Below, one piece after another: positions 16,845-26,337 of a stretch of DNA of 64,000 nucleotides. How positions within the stretch are numbered: position 1 is the first letter of the stretch; the number at the start of each line of letters is the position of its first letter. This DNA is from Clostridium frigoris. GTDB lineage: Bacteria; Bacillota; Clostridia; Clostridiales; Clostridiaceae. The DNA is taken from positions 62,001 through 126,000 of the forward strand of contig NZ_JAHLDV010000005.1 in NCBI RefSeq assembly GCF_018861865.1. Reading direction: 5' to 3'. Both the position numbers and the translations under genes were made by a program. The notes beneath the pieces were generated by a model. It did not search any database. It was not told where the DNA came from and worked only from the letters and a program-made list of their open reading frames with translations.

Positions 16845-19773
16845 ATTTAAATACATTTACTAATTTAGTAAATATTTCTTTATTATCTTTAAGTTTTGTT
16901 TCATTTCCGAGTACACAAAAATAATTCTCTTTTATAATATCAGAGAGCAATGTTTTAAATGATATAATATCATCAGAATTTGTAGATAATACCTCTTCTC
17001 GCTCCTTTTGTCTTTGCTCCTCAGTGATACCTCTTATATAATATGCTGTAGCCCGTTCACCCTTCATAGATGGTGTTAATGGTGAATCCAGCTCACTAAT
17101 TGTACCTATAATGTATTTTGTCATTTCTCTATCAGAGGCTTCAAAATTTTGTATATAATCACATATTCCATCATATGCTGTTAAAGTTTCTTTAACATTT
17201 GGATCTCTATACGATACAAATACTATGTTACCACTTCTAGCAATGTTTGCAAATCCACCATAGGCTCCACCTTGTACACGAACTCTATTCCACAAGTAAT
17301 CAAGGCTTGCTATAGTCTTAAGTACTAACATCTTACCTGAATAAGAATAACCCTTCTTAATAAAGTTATATCCCTTAGCTACATACTGAACATCTGATGA
17401 AGTCAGTAATCCCTCATTATTTTTACTCAAATCAAAATCATACTTAGCATCTGGTAATTTTTCATCTCCTAGGACATTAATGACTTTAGGTAGCTCGCTA
17501 ACAAATGAATTGTATATGTCTTCTTCTCCTGTAACACTTATTATAAGGTTATTTTTGTTAAATATAAGTTTTGATGCCTTATTTAAATTTTTTATAACCT
17601 CATCTGCTTTATTATCAAAATCTGTTTCAATTTCATTTAAAAACTTATAAAATGAAATACCTGTTGTTTTTTCTATATAAGCTGAAGCTGGTGAAAAGTA
17701 TGATGTAAGTCTTCCAGCTGCTACCATATGTCCTCTATCAATAATTTTCATCTCATATCTTGATTTTAATTGTTGAATTAACTCCTTCAAACGTTTCTTT
17801 TCATCAAATTTAGTAAGACTAATTATTTCTGCAATAATATCAAATAGTTTAGGAATACTTGCAACTAATGCTTTAGTCTTTACTACTAACTTAGGATTAT
17901 ATTTTTCAAAATTTTCATTTTCACCATAAACATCTGTAGTAAAATGAATACCACCTGTATGAATATTAACTTCATTAGATAAATCGGAGTAATTAGTATT
18001 TTGCGTACTTACTCTACCTAAAATAGTTGATAGTAAGGTTACATAAGGTATTAACTCAACATCTACTTTTTTAGCATCAAACAATATATTTATATAAGCA
18101 ATTTTATTGGTGAATATATTATGAGATAATACTTTTACTCCCTGCTCATCATTTACCTTTAAAGGTAGGTGTTCTACCTTTTTTTCAATATCTGAAAGCT
18201 CAAGTAGAGGGATAGTCTCAAGTACTTCTACAGAGTCTGGTGTCATTTGTCTTTCTTTAAGATTTTTTGTACTCTTCACAATTTCCTCTATTTCTTTCCC
18301 CGAGAGGCCCTCTTTGTATTTTTCTAGTTTTTCTTGTGTTGCCTTTGACTTTTGCTCTGCAAGACCTTTTTTACCATTCAAAATAACCATAGAACTATGG
18401 GTATTATTAATTAGATACTTTTCTATAAGTTTTTCAAAGTAATTTGTAGTTAATGCAGCTTTTATTTTACTTAAATAACTTTCGTATTCTAAATGCATAG
18501 TGGGGTCTTTATCATAAAGCCAACTATCCATACTAGTTATATAGTAAAATAATCCTTTTGGAAAGCCACCTAAATCTGCTTCTCTTAACTTAAATTCAGT
18601 AATATTTATACATGCCTCTATTAATTTTTTATCTATTCCATCTTTAACTAAATTCTTTAAGGTTGTAAATACAACCTCCTTAAATTTTTCTTTTTCACTT
18701 TCACTTGAGTTTTTTACTACTATACTAAACACCGGTTGTAATATACTATTATCGAAACTTCCAAATACATCCTTACCAATCTCTGCATCCACAAGCGCTT
18801 TTTTTAAAGGCGCTGCAGCACTTTCTAATAATAAGTATTCTAAAATTTCAAGAGCTAAATGCATTTCTGGTTGGGTAACGTTATCTCCTGATACAAAGTT
18901 CAAACTTAAGAAGGTTTTACCCTTCTCATCATCATCACTAGAAATAGGATAGTCCATCTTAACCTCTTTCATCTTACTAAATGGTTTTTGTAACAATATT
19001 TCTGAATCAATTTGAATTCTATCAAACTCTTTTAAATATTTATCATTTATGAATTGTAACTGCTCATCAATATCTCCATCTCCATATAAGAATATATAAC
19101 TATTGGATGGATGATAATATTTTTTATGAAACTCTGTAAATTCCTTCTGAGTTAAATCTGGTATAAATTCTGGATCTCCACCTGACTCTACACCATAAGA
19201 AGTGTCAGGAAATAAGGATTCTTGAATTTTACGCATAAGGGACCCTTCCGGAGATGAGAATGCGCCTTTCATCTCATTATAAACTACACCTTTGTATGTT
19301 AATTTGTCTTCTTTGTTTTCTAATTCATAATGCCAACCCTCTTGCATTAATATTTCCGGTTGTGAGTATAAGTTTGGATAAAAAACAGCATCCAAATACA
19401 CATCCATAAGATTAACGAAATCTTTTTCATTTTTACTTGCTAAGGGATAAATTGTTTTATCAGAAAAAGTCATAGCATTTAAAAATGTATTTAAAGATCC
19501 TTTTATTAATTCTACAAAGGGCTCTTTTGTAGGAAACTTCCTAGATCCACAAAGTACTGAATGTTCCAATATATGTGGGAGTCCATTATTATTTTTAGGT
19601 GGTGTTCTAAATCCTATAGAAAAAACCTTATTGTCATCATCATTTTCTATATGAAATAATCTAGCTCCACTTTTTAAATGTTCAAATAATCTTGTTACTG
19701 AATTTAACTCTTCTATATTCTTTTCCTCAATTAACTTAAAGCCATGGTATGTACTTCCAATTTTAAACTCCAT
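16843..19773 (-). CDS. M16C-family zinc metalloprotease (presequence-protease type)
   Basis: A 976-aa single-chain pitrilysin-like protease. The inverted zinc motif HILEHSVLCGS (about residues 66-76) gives HxxEH, and the distal Glu ligand lies in VVYNEMKGAFSSPEG. Four alpha/beta domains and a central M16C-associated domain fit the length of the HypA/PreP group, which degrades peptides of about 10-65 residues in an enclosed chamber. There is no signal peptide, so it should clear peptides in the cytosol. It starts after a strong AGGAGGAGAA site. Both zinc ligands are intact, so it is probably active. Confidence 0.95.
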   Translation of the reverse strand: MEFKIGSTYHGFKLIEEKNIEELNSVTRLFEHLKSGARLFHIENDDDNKVFSIGFRTPPKNNNGLPHILEHSVLCGSRKFPTKEPFVELIKGSLNTFLNAMTFSDKTIYPLASKNEKDFVNLMDVYLDAVFYPNLYSQPEILMQEGWHYELENKEDKLTYKGVVYNEMKGAFSSPEGSLMRKIQESLFPDTSYGVESGGDPEFIPDLTQKEFTEFHKKYYHPSNSYIFLYGDGDIDEQLQFINDKYLKEFDRIQIDSEILLQKPFSKMKEVKMDYPISSDDDEKGKTFLSLNFVSGDNVTQPEMHLALEILEYLLLESAAAPLKKALVDAEIGKDVFGSFDNSILQPVFSIVVKNSSESEKEKFKEVVFTTLKNLVKDGIDKKLIEACINITEFKLREADLGGFPKGLFYYITSMDSWLYDKDPTMHLEYESYLSKIKAALTTNYFEKLIEKYLINNTHSSMVILNGKKGLAEQKSKATQEKLEKYKEGLSGKEIEEIVKSTKNLKERQMTPDSVEVLETIPLLELSDIEKKVEHLPLKVNDEQGVKVLSHNIFTNKIAYINILFDAKKVDVELIPYVTLLSTILGRVSTQNTNYSDLSNEVNIHTGGIHFTTDVYGENENFEKYNPKLVVKTKALVASIPKLFDIIAEIISLTKFDEKKRLKELIQQLKSRYEMKIIDRGHMVAAGRLTSYFSPASAYIEKTTGISFYKFLNEIETDFDNKADEVIKNLNKASKLIFNKNNLIISVTGEEDIYNSFVSELPKVINVLGDEKLPDAKYDFDLSKNNEGLLTSSDVQYVAKGYNFIKKGYSYSGKMLVLKTIASLDYLWNRVRVQGGAYGGFANIARSGNIVFVSYRDPNVKETLTAYDGICDYIQNFEASDREMTKYIIGTISELDSPLTPSMKGERATAYYIRGITEEQRQKEREEVLSTNSDDIISFKTLLSDIIKENYFCVLGNETKLKDNKEIFTKLVNVFK

Positions 19774-20307
19774 TTTTCTCCTCCTAATACTTTCTTTAAA
19801 AAATTAAATAATTCGTTAAGTGTTTCATATTCCGTAAATTTTATATTTAAGCACATTACATATTATATGAATGACAAGCATTGAATAAACATGATGCTTA
19901 TGCATAACTGATTACAAGTATGGCATGAGTATAACAAATATGTCATACTCATGATATCTAATATTAAAATTTTCTTTATTATATTAATTATACACCATTT
20001 TATTCCACACTGCTAACAACATAAATTATTTAATATATTTATCTTTCCTCATTTTTATTTAGTCTATACTACGCATAGAATAAAAAATAATTTAGGTTAT
20101 AATATTTGGAATATTATCTTAACCAATACGCTTATAAATTTAAATATGCATATTATTACAGCAATGTTTTTTTGTTTTACTTTTTTATATAAAATATTGA
20201 ATTTGGATACTAAAATTAAATTTACGATATTGTTGTTGCATGAATAAATATATAAAAAAAAGAAATAATAATAACACTAATAGGTGATGATCAAGGAGGG
20301 AAATTAC
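19774..20307. other. 534-bp AT-rich intergenic region with a small inverted repeat
   Basis: No coding frame is convincing. A 9-bp inverted repeat CATGAGTAT...ATACTCATG lies at 19924-19953 with a 12-nt spacer. It has no T-tract on either side, so it looks more like an operator or structured leader than a terminator. The region separates divergent genes and must carry both promoters. Confidence 0.4.
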
Positions 20308-20652
20308 TTGGATAAAAAATATGAAAATTTCAAGTTAAATGCAATAGTTTTAGGGAATAAGCTTATAAACATTATATCTCTTCATGAGCATATGGTTATT
20401 GAACTTACCGAATCTCCTACAACCGGATATTCTTGGCATTACACTACTTCTGATCCTTCTATTATAATATTAGAAGAGAAAGTAATATATGATTTTAATA
20501 AACCAAATATTTTAGGAGGAAGTAAGCAAATTATTTGGAAATTTAAATGCTTGAATTGTGGCGAATGTAAAATAACCTTTTCTTATTATAAAAGCTGGAA
20601 AAAAGAGTCATGCTTCTTAGATGAATTAACATACATAATAAAAGTGCAATAG
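20308..20652 (+). CDS. Chagasin-like (I42) cysteine-protease inhibitor
   Basis: A 114-aa beta-rich protein with the layout of the I42 inhibitor family: ELTESPTTGYSW (about 40-51, the NPTTG loop), NILGGSKQIIWKF (the second loop) and YYKSWKK (in place of the usual RPW loop). Chagasin-type proteins block papain-family proteases with these three loops. The last loop differs, so activity is uncertain. I start at TTG, which lies 7 bp after AAGGAGGG; the GTG and ATG further upstream overlap that ribosome site. No signal peptide follows, so the protein is cytosolic. Confidence 0.72.
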   Translation: MDKKYENFKLNAIVLGNKLINIISLHEHMVIELTESPTTGYSWHYTTSDPSIIILEEKVIYDFNKPNILGGSKQIIWKFKCLNCGECKITFSYYKSWKKESCFLDELTYIIKVQ

Positions 20653-20701
20653 CATACCTTATCAAATTGACCTAATTCACAAAAATCAGTAAAAAAATAA
20701 A

Positions 20702-20737
20702 AAGGAAAGTCCACAGTATGTAACGTGGACTCTCCTT
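20702..20737 (-). terminator. Terminator of map
   Basis: A 13-bp stem with one mismatch (20702-20714 with 20725-20737), followed on the minus strand by TTTATTTTTTT. It lies just past the end of the methionine aminopeptidase gene, between convergent genes. Confidence 0.85.
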
Positions 20738-20763
20738 GTAAATCACTATTTATTAATTAATGA

Positions 20764-21627
20764 TTATGTTAATATTTCATAACCTGTTTGAGTAATAAGT
20801 ATGGTATGTTCCCATTGAGATGACAATGATCCATCTGTTGTAACCGCTGTCCAATCATCATCAAGTACTCTCGTGTCTGGGCTTCCAATATTAATCATAG
20901 GTTCAATCGTAAACGTCATATTAGGTAACAGTATTGTACCCTCACCTTTTTTGCCTATATGAGCTACAAATGGTTCTTCATGAAATTCTAGTCCAACACC
21001 ATGACCACCATAATCATATACTACAGAATAACCAAGACTTTCTGCATGTTGCTGAATAGCATTTCCTATATCGCCCAGTGTATTAAATGGTTTCACTTGT
21101 TCTATACCTAGGTCTAAACATTCCTTTGAGACACGTACCAAATCCACGGCCTCTTTAGAACCCTCTCCGATTACATACATTCTGCTAGCGTCACCATAAT
21201 ATCCGTCTAATATACAAGATACATCTACATTAACTATATCTCCGTCTTTTAGAATAGTTTCACATGGTATTCCATGACATATCACATCATTTATTGATGT
21301 ACATACACTCTTAGGAAATCCCCCATAGCCTAATGGCGCTGGGTATGCATTATGCTCTACCGTATAATCATGTACCCAAGTATTAATTTCCTCTGTGGTT
21401 ACTCCCACTTTTATTCTTTCACTAACAATGTCTAATACATCATGAGTCAGTTTACAGCTTTTTCTTATACCTTCTATCTGCTCTTGCGTTTTCATAATAT
21501 CTCTAGGTATTGTATACCCAACTTTCTCCTCTATATTGCTTATAAATATGTCTTGATTCATATGGCATTTTTTATATTTTTTGCCACTTCCACACCAACA
21601 CACATCATTTCGTGATAGTTTATTCAT
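20764..21627 (-). CDS. map: Type I methionine aminopeptidase with N-terminal SEC-C zinc motif
   Basis: A 287-aa enzyme that removes the initiator methionine. Metal ligands are visible: two Asp in VNVDVSCILDGYYGDASRM, His in DYGGHGVGLEFHEEP, Glu in TIEPMI and the last Glu in SSQWEHTILI. The first ~30 residues are a SEC-C module ([17 protein letters not shown]), which binds zinc and probably docks on the ribosome. I use the ATG after GTGGGAGGAAAT; a longer frame starts 12 codons upstream but lacks a ribosome site. It is monocistronic with its own terminator. SEC-C-Map fusions are known in Firmicutes. Confidence 0.95.
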   Translation of the reverse strand: MNKLSRNDVCWCGSGKKYKKCHMNQDIFISNIEEKVGYTIPRDIMKTQEQIEGIRKSCKLTHDVLDIVSERIKVGVTTEEINTWVHDYTVEHNAYPAPLGYGGFPKSVCTSINDVICHGIPCETILKDGDIVNVDVSCILDGYYGDASRMYVIGEGSKEAVDLVRVSKECLDLGIEQVKPFNTLGDIGNAIQQHAESLGYSVVYDYGGHGVGLEFHEEPFVAHIGKKGEGTILLPNMTFTIEPMINIGSPDTRVLDDDWTAVTTDGSLSSQWEHTILITQTGYEILT

Positions 21628-21834
21628 TTTATTTCCTCCCACTAAAATTATTCTAAACATCAATATTAACTACAAATTAGTTATAAGGCATCTTAGACTT
21701 GTTATTTTTTATTATGCTAAGTATATGCTTATCTTTAAGCAACCTTAAATAATTAAGGTTATATGCTTTATTGATGGTTTAATCTTTTATTACAGTTACT
21801 ATTATACCTCTTCTTTACAATTGTTGTGCATTAA

Positions 21835-21930
21835 TTAATAATTAATAAATATTTTAGTGACGAATACAACGAAACTGAAATTGAAGATATAATAAAACCT
21901 GAGTTACGCCAACATATTATTAAAAGCTAA
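21835..21930 (+). pseudogene. Possible 3' remnant of a lost gene
   Basis: This open frame has no start codon. It runs from after a stop at 21832 to TAA at 21928 and encodes about 31 residues ending in YNETEIEDIIKPELRQHII-KS. The polar, helical composition and higher GC than the flanks look like coding DNA. A hairpin with a T-tract follows directly, as if the 3' end and terminator of a gene survived while the rest was deleted. The parent family is not recognised. Confidence 0.35.
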
Positions 21931-21967
21931 AAAGAGATATCCTTAAATTTAAAGAATACCTCTTTTT
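21931..21967 (+). terminator. Hairpin terminator behind the gene remnant
   Basis: AAAGAGATAT at 21931-21940 pairs imperfectly with ATACCTCTTT at 21956-21965, followed by TTTTATT. In plus orientation it would end transcripts of the remnant at 21835-21930. Confidence 0.55.
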
Positions 21968-22012
21968 ATTAAAAATTTGGAGTAACCTAATCTATTTTTA
22001 ATGACTTATTCT

Positions 22013-22285
22013 CTATATATTATTTATCATATGTTCCTTTTTAAGATATTGATATTTATTACCACTCGCATTGACTACTAAATTATTATTAGCTATTTCT
22101 GCAGCTTCTTCTATATTCTTAGCCTTAAACACTATAGTTCCACCATTTCTATTATACATTCCTCCACATATTAAGTATTTAGAAGAACGATTAACATTAT
22201 CAGTACTTGAAGCATAAGTTATTGCTAAACTATCATTACCCCCTCTTGAGTAATTTATTTTAACTAATAAATCTTTTGTTTCCAT
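22013..22285 (-). CDS. Small hypothetical protein
   Basis: A 90-aa soluble protein that I do not recognise. The sequence is compact, with beta-like segments (DLLVKINYSRG, SKYLICGGMYN, GTIVFKAKN) and one helix (NIEEAAEIANNN), giving an alpha/beta mini-domain. No cysteine pair or membrane segment is present apart from one Cys in ICGG. It has a GGGGGT ribosome site and stands alone between the map gene and the two-component module. Being isolated and short, its coding status rests on the ribosome site and codon pattern. Confidence 0.6.
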   Translation of the reverse strand: METKDLLVKINYSRGGNDSLAITYASSTDNVNRSSKYLICGGMYNRNGGTIVFKAKNIEEAAEIANNNLVVNASGNKYQYLKKEHMINNI

Positions 22286-22537
22286 TTGTTTTACCCCCAG
22301 TCCAATAATCCACTTTAGAAATACAGTTTAGGTACAAATTAAAACTATCGTAAAATGAAATAATTATATATTTATATATACTTTAAAAGTATTTTGTCTT
22401 ATTATGTTATGTATATATTGTAACGAACATTTGTTCGTTAGTCAATAGCTTTTACTCTCATAATAAATATATATGTTTTGATTACAATTTTTATTCCTTA
22501 CAAACCTAATACATATGATTTTTAGGATAATAAAAAA

Positions 22538-22573
22538 TATAGGCTTAGGGTACGTTTATACCCGAAGCCTATA
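22538..22573 (-). terminator. Terminator overlapping the end of the response-regulator gene
   Basis: TATAGGCTT-AGGGTA pairs with TACCC-AAGCCTATA around a short loop; on the minus strand it is followed by TTTTTTATTATCC. The last six codons of the regulator gene form one arm. Confidence 0.8.
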
Positions 22574-23251
22574 CCCCGTTCCCCAAACAGTTTCAATATA
22601 TTGAGGTTTAGATGTAAATTTCTCTATCTTTTCTCTTACTCTTCCAATATGTACTGTTACAGTCGCAGTATCGGATAGTGCATCATATCCCCATATCTTT
22701 TCAAATAACTCGACCTTACTAAATACCCTGTTAGGATTTTCAGCTAGATATAGCAACAACTCAAACTCCTTTTGAGCTAAATTTATTTCAGTACCATTTA
22801 CAAATACCTGCCTACAATCCTTTCTTATTTCTAGTCCCCTTATTATAATAGTGCTACTTTTCACACTAGCGTTAAATTTATTTTTTATTCTATCATAATT
22901 TTGAATATGTGACTTAACTCTAGCAACTAGTTCACCTGGGTTAAACGGCTTTGTAATATAATCATCAGCACCAAGACTCAATCCTTTTATTTTATCAATA
23001 TCGTCTTTTTTTGCAGAAACCATTAAAACTGGGATTTCTTTATCATCTTGCATACTACGCAAAATAGTAAATCCATCAATTTTAGGAAGCATAACATCAA
23101 GAATTAATAAATCGAATTCCTTTGTTTTCAAAGCATTTAATCCATCTACCCCATCATTACATATTTTTACCTCAAACCCTTCGAGCTCTAAATAGTCCTT
23201 TTGAAGCTCTGCAATACTTATATCATCTTCTACTATTAAAATTTTTTTCAT
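22556..23251 (-). CDS. OmpR/PhoB-type response regulator (ABC-transporter-linked)
   Basis: A 231-aa regulator: receiver (about 1-115; acidic pocket VEDD, phospho-acceptor Asp52 in LLILDVMLPKIDGF, Lys in DDYITKPF) and a winged-helix output domain ending in WGTGYRL. It is the last gene of a four-gene set in the order ABC ATPase, permease, kinase, regulator, and it overlaps the kinase gene by 4 bp (ATGA-type). Such sets usually sense and export antimicrobial peptides and activate their own transporter genes. That role is inferred from gene order. Confidence 0.95.
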   Translation of the reverse strand: MKKILIVEDDISIAELQKDYLELEGFEVKICNDGVDGLNALKTKEFDLLILDVMLPKIDGFTILRSMQDDKEIPVLMVSAKKDDIDKIKGLSLGADDYITKPFNPGELVARVKSHIQNYDRIKNKFNASVKSSTIIIRGLEIRKDCRQVFVNGTEINLAQKEFELLLYLAENPNRVFSKVELFEKIWGYDALSDTATVTVHIGRVREKIEKFTSKPQYIETVWGTGYRLRV

Positions 23252-24699
23252 AATACTCCTTTATTTAATATTTTCCCAAATGACATCAAAATGCTTGTAC
23301 CCTCATTTTCATGACTCACAGCCCATATTGTACCACTGTGACCCTCTACAATTTGTTTCGCAATTGCAAGCCCAAGTCCGCTTCCATTTGCTTCACTTCT
23401 TGCAATATCTGCTCTGTAAAATCTATCAAAAATTTTATTTACATCATTTTCATCAATACCAGATCCATTATCTCTTATTTCGATTATAATACTAGAATTT
23501 GTTTCTCTAAGCAGTATTGTAATTTTGCCTTGAGCTTTATCCATATATTTACTAGAGTTATCAATAATGTTTAATATCACTCTCATTAATCTTTCTCTAT
23601 CAATCATAATATATTTTAAACCATCCAAATTATTCTCCAAACAAATTTCTATGTTCGACTTTTCAAGTTCTGGTGCGCTTTCATGAATACAGTATTTAAA
23701 ATAATCTATAATATCTGTCTTTTCAAAATTAAAAGGTAATTGACTCAGATCTAACTTCGAATATAAAAGCAAATCATTAATCATAATGTCCATCTGTTCC
23801 GACTTTGAATAAATAGTCTTTAAATATCGATCTACCTTTTCAGGAGTATTCGCAACACCATCCAAAATGCCATTAACATAACCTTTTATTGACGTTATAG
23901 GTGTTTTAAGATCATGAGATATACTAGAAACGAGCATAGTCCTATTCTCATCATACTTTTTTTTCAATCGAATAGAATCTTTAAGTTGTATTCTCATTTT
24001 TTCAAAATCAGCACATAAATTCTTAATTTCTTGGTCTCCGACTTCAATAATTTCTAGACTTAGCTCACCTTTACTAATTTCTCCTACAGCTGTACTTAAA
24101 AGTGATAAAGGCTTTATTATTCTTTTAGAAAGTAAATACGACATATATATGTTGACCGCTATAAACGATATAAGGAATATAGCAACTATAAATATAATAA
24201 ACTCTTCTAGAATACTTGAATACTTAAACACTGGAGCAATTAATATGACATTTCCTACGTTACCATCAATAAACCTAATTGGAGTTACTTCTACCATATA
24301 AGATATAGTATCAATTTCCACTAATCTTTTTTCAGATCTAGCATTACCTTCTACTAAACACTTCTCTATGTCAATTTTATTCAAATCCTTTGAAGTGAAA
24401 ATAATAGTACTATTTTTAAGTATTATAATTTCTCCGTTTATGGTTGATAACCTTTGGCGTAAATATTGTTGATATTTTTTATTCTGCATATCACCTGAAG
24501 TTTGATTACGTACAATATTGCTAGTATCAGATAATTGAGTCTTTATAAATACAAACTTTTTAAAATTACCATAACTTACGTCCTTGTTAAAAATAGTTGA
24601 AGAAATAAAAATAAATAAGAACGCAGCTATAATTGTAATTACAAAAGGCACTACCACAGTTATAGTATTAGAAAGAAGTAATCTTTTTTTTATGTTCAT
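23248..24699 (-). CDS. Membrane sensor histidine kinase (ABC-transporter-linked)
   Basis: A 483-aa kinase with two membrane helices (about 12-36 and 165-192) flanking a ~125-residue outer domain, then HAMP, HisKA with the phosphorylated His in VSSISHDLKTPITSIKGYVNG, and HATPase (N box ILNIIDNSSKY, G1 EIRDNGSGID, G2 GSGLGLAIAKQ). The outer domain is large, unlike the very short loop of BceS-type intramembrane sensors, so it probably detects its own ligand and not only transporter flux. It overlaps the regulator gene by 4 bp. Confidence 0.95.
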   Translation of the reverse strand: MNIKKRLLLSNTITVVVPFVITIIAAFLFIFISSTIFNKDVSYGNFKKFVFIKTQLSDTSNIVRNQTSGDMQNKKYQQYLRQRLSTINGEIIILKNSTIIFTSKDLNKIDIEKCLVEGNARSEKRLVEIDTISYMVEVTPIRFIDGNVGNVILIAPVFKYSSILEEFIIFIVAIFLISFIAVNIYMSYLLSKRIIKPLSLLSTAVGEISKGELSLEIIEVGDQEIKNLCADFEKMRIQLKDSIRLKKKYDENRTMLVSSISHDLKTPITSIKGYVNGILDGVANTPEKVDRYLKTIYSKSEQMDIMINDLLLYSKLDLSQLPFNFEKTDIIDYFKYCIHESAPELEKSNIEICLENNLDGLKYIMIDRERLMRVILNIIDNSSKYMDKAQGKITILLRETNSSIIIEIRDNGSGIDENDVNKIFDRFYRADIARSEANGSGLGLAIAKQIVEGHSGTIWAVSHENEGTSILMSFGKILNKGVL

Positions 24700-24718
24700 T
24701 TTTCACCTCAAAATGTCT

Positions 24719-25471
24719 TTAAAATTCTTTTTTGTCAAATATATAATATCCTGCTGTAAAAAATATTATACCATAACTAATCATCATCATAAATTGAAGA
24801 AAGATTTTTAAAATAGGTATGGTATCCATAGTAAATAGCGTATACCAGTTCATCATTGATGTAATGAACATACCCGAATATCTGTAAAATAAAATTCCGA
24901 GTCCCTTAAACATAACAAAAACGAAAATAGACAGAAAAAATACGCCTATACCACTTCTAATTATATTGGCAAAAAAAGCAATAATTATCGATAATATCAC
25001 CATAGGCACAAGCGTTACAATGTAGGAAACTAGAATTTTAATAACACTACTAAATGTAGCTGAATTTGAATTAAAAAGACAACCCGCAATTATTGAAAAA
25101 ATCATTATAAATAAAAGGTTTGCTATGATAAATAGCATAATTGCAATTAACTTTGATGCATAAAATTTTAATCGTGAGATGGGCCTTGTTAATGCAATTT
25201 TCATAGTGTTTTGTGAAAACTCTCCTGAGAAACTCTCTATAGTAACAAGTGCCGTAAATAAAGGAAGAATTGTGTTCACAACAACTGATAGCACCAGTAT
25301 AGGAAATTCCATGCTGGAAACCCCACGTAGTCCAAAACCAGATCTTAATACTACCATAGATAATTGTCCAACAATTATGACAATAATTGATATAATTACT
25401 GCGACAATAATTTTTTTTCTTTTATATAACTTCTCAATTTCATTTATTAAAGCAGCTTTAAATTCTACCAT
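24719..25471 (-). CDS. ABC-2-type transporter permease
   Basis: A 250-aa membrane protein with six predicted helices (for example about 19-43, 60-80, 105-130, 142-170, 175-195, 220-243). It has the amphipathic start of lantibiotic-immunity permeases (NEIEKLYKRKKIIVAVII) and the internal SGEFSQNTMKIALTRPISRLKFYASKL segment, which contacts the ATPase. It overlaps the ATPase gene by 14 bp and lies 19 bp before the kinase gene. The pair probably exports or detoxifies a membrane-active compound. Confidence 0.9.
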   Translation of the reverse strand: MVEFKAALINEIEKLYKRKKIIVAVIISIIVIIVGQLSMVVLRSGFGLRGVSSMEFPILVLSVVVNTILPLFTALVTIESFSGEFSQNTMKIALTRPISRLKFYASKLIAIMLFIIANLLFIMIFSIIAGCLFNSNSATFSSVIKILVSYIVTLVPMVILSIIIAFFANIIRSGIGVFFLSIFVFVMFKGLGILFYRYSGMFITSMMNWYTLFTMDTIPILKIFLQFMMMISYGIIFFTAGYYIFDKKEF

Positions 25472-26183
25472 TTCGCTCTACCTCACTAACAAAATAATTT
25501 TCAAGTGTTGAATAATTATTTAATATATTCTTCATAGTATCAACATTAAGCATTCTACCATTGTATAGCACACCAATATGTGTACAAGTAAGTTCAACAT
25601 CGTGAATAAGATGACTTGATATAAAAAATGTTGTATTTTCCTTTGCTGCAAGGTCTTTCACTATATTTCTCATAGCAATCATTCCCTCAACATCAAGTCC
25701 ATTTAGAGGTTCATCTAATATAATTACCTCTGGCCTTGCTAAAATGGCTGCTGCAATTCCTAGTCTTTGTTTCATTCCAAGAGAGAACTTTCTAGGTTTC
25801 TCATTTTTGTATTTAAGAATACCTGTCAGCTCTAAGACTTCATCAATTCGCTGATCGTCAACGTCTTTATAATATCTTGAGACTTGCTTTAGATTCTCAT
25901 AAGCTGTTAAATAGGAATAGGTTTCTGCTGTTTCTATAATGCACCCGACTTTTTTCATTACCTGTTCGTAATTCTCTAGTATACTATGTCCTAAGATTTT
26001 TACATCCCCGCTGTCTGGTCTTATAAGTCCAGTCATTATTTTCATAGCAGTAGTTTTACCAGCACCATTAGGTCCTAGAAATCCGAAAATTTCCCCTCTA
26101 TGTATATCAAGATTTATATCTGTTATGCCCCGTCCATTTTTATATACCTTGGAAAGGTTTTTAATTTCAATTACTTTCTCCAT
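25458..26183 (-). CDS. ABC transporter ATP-binding protein
   Basis: A 241-aa ATPase of the DrrA/lantibiotic-resistance type. Walker A is GPNGAGKTTAMKI (about 36-48), the signature is KFSLGMKQRLGIA (about 132-144), Walker B is VIILDEPLNGLD, followed by a switch His in FFISSHLIHDVE. The signature lacks the canonical LSGGQ spelling but matches the variant usual in this subfamily. It drives the permease encoded just downstream. The gene begins 154 bp after the secreted 413-aa protein gene on the same strand. Confidence 0.95.
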   Translation of the reverse strand: MEKVIEIKNLSKVYKNGRGITDINLDIHRGEIFGFLGPNGAGKTTAMKIMTGLIRPDSGDVKILGHSILENYEQVMKKVGCIIETAETYSYLTAYENLKQVSRYYKDVDDQRIDEVLELTGILKYKNEKPRKFSLGMKQRLGIAAAILARPEVIILDEPLNGLDVEGMIAMRNIVKDLAAKENTTFFISSHLIHDVELTCTHIGVLYNGRMLNVDTMKNILNNYSTLENYFVSEVERNGRI

Positions 26184-26337
26184 TTATTTCCACCCAAATA
26201 CACTTTTTCAAATCTTTTTGTTATAAACATATAGTTTCGATAACCATTATATAATCGTAAAATTAACAGTTTGGAGACTCCCCCCATACAATGTTTTAAT
26301 TTAGAGTCCCCAAATAATTAAATTGTTTTATTTATTA

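Noticed and set aside
26271-26312. Inverted repeat GGAGACTC/GAGTCCCC between the secreted protein and ABC genes
   Set aside because: There are mismatches, a 24-nt loop and no clear U-tract. It might be a weak terminator but is not listed as one.
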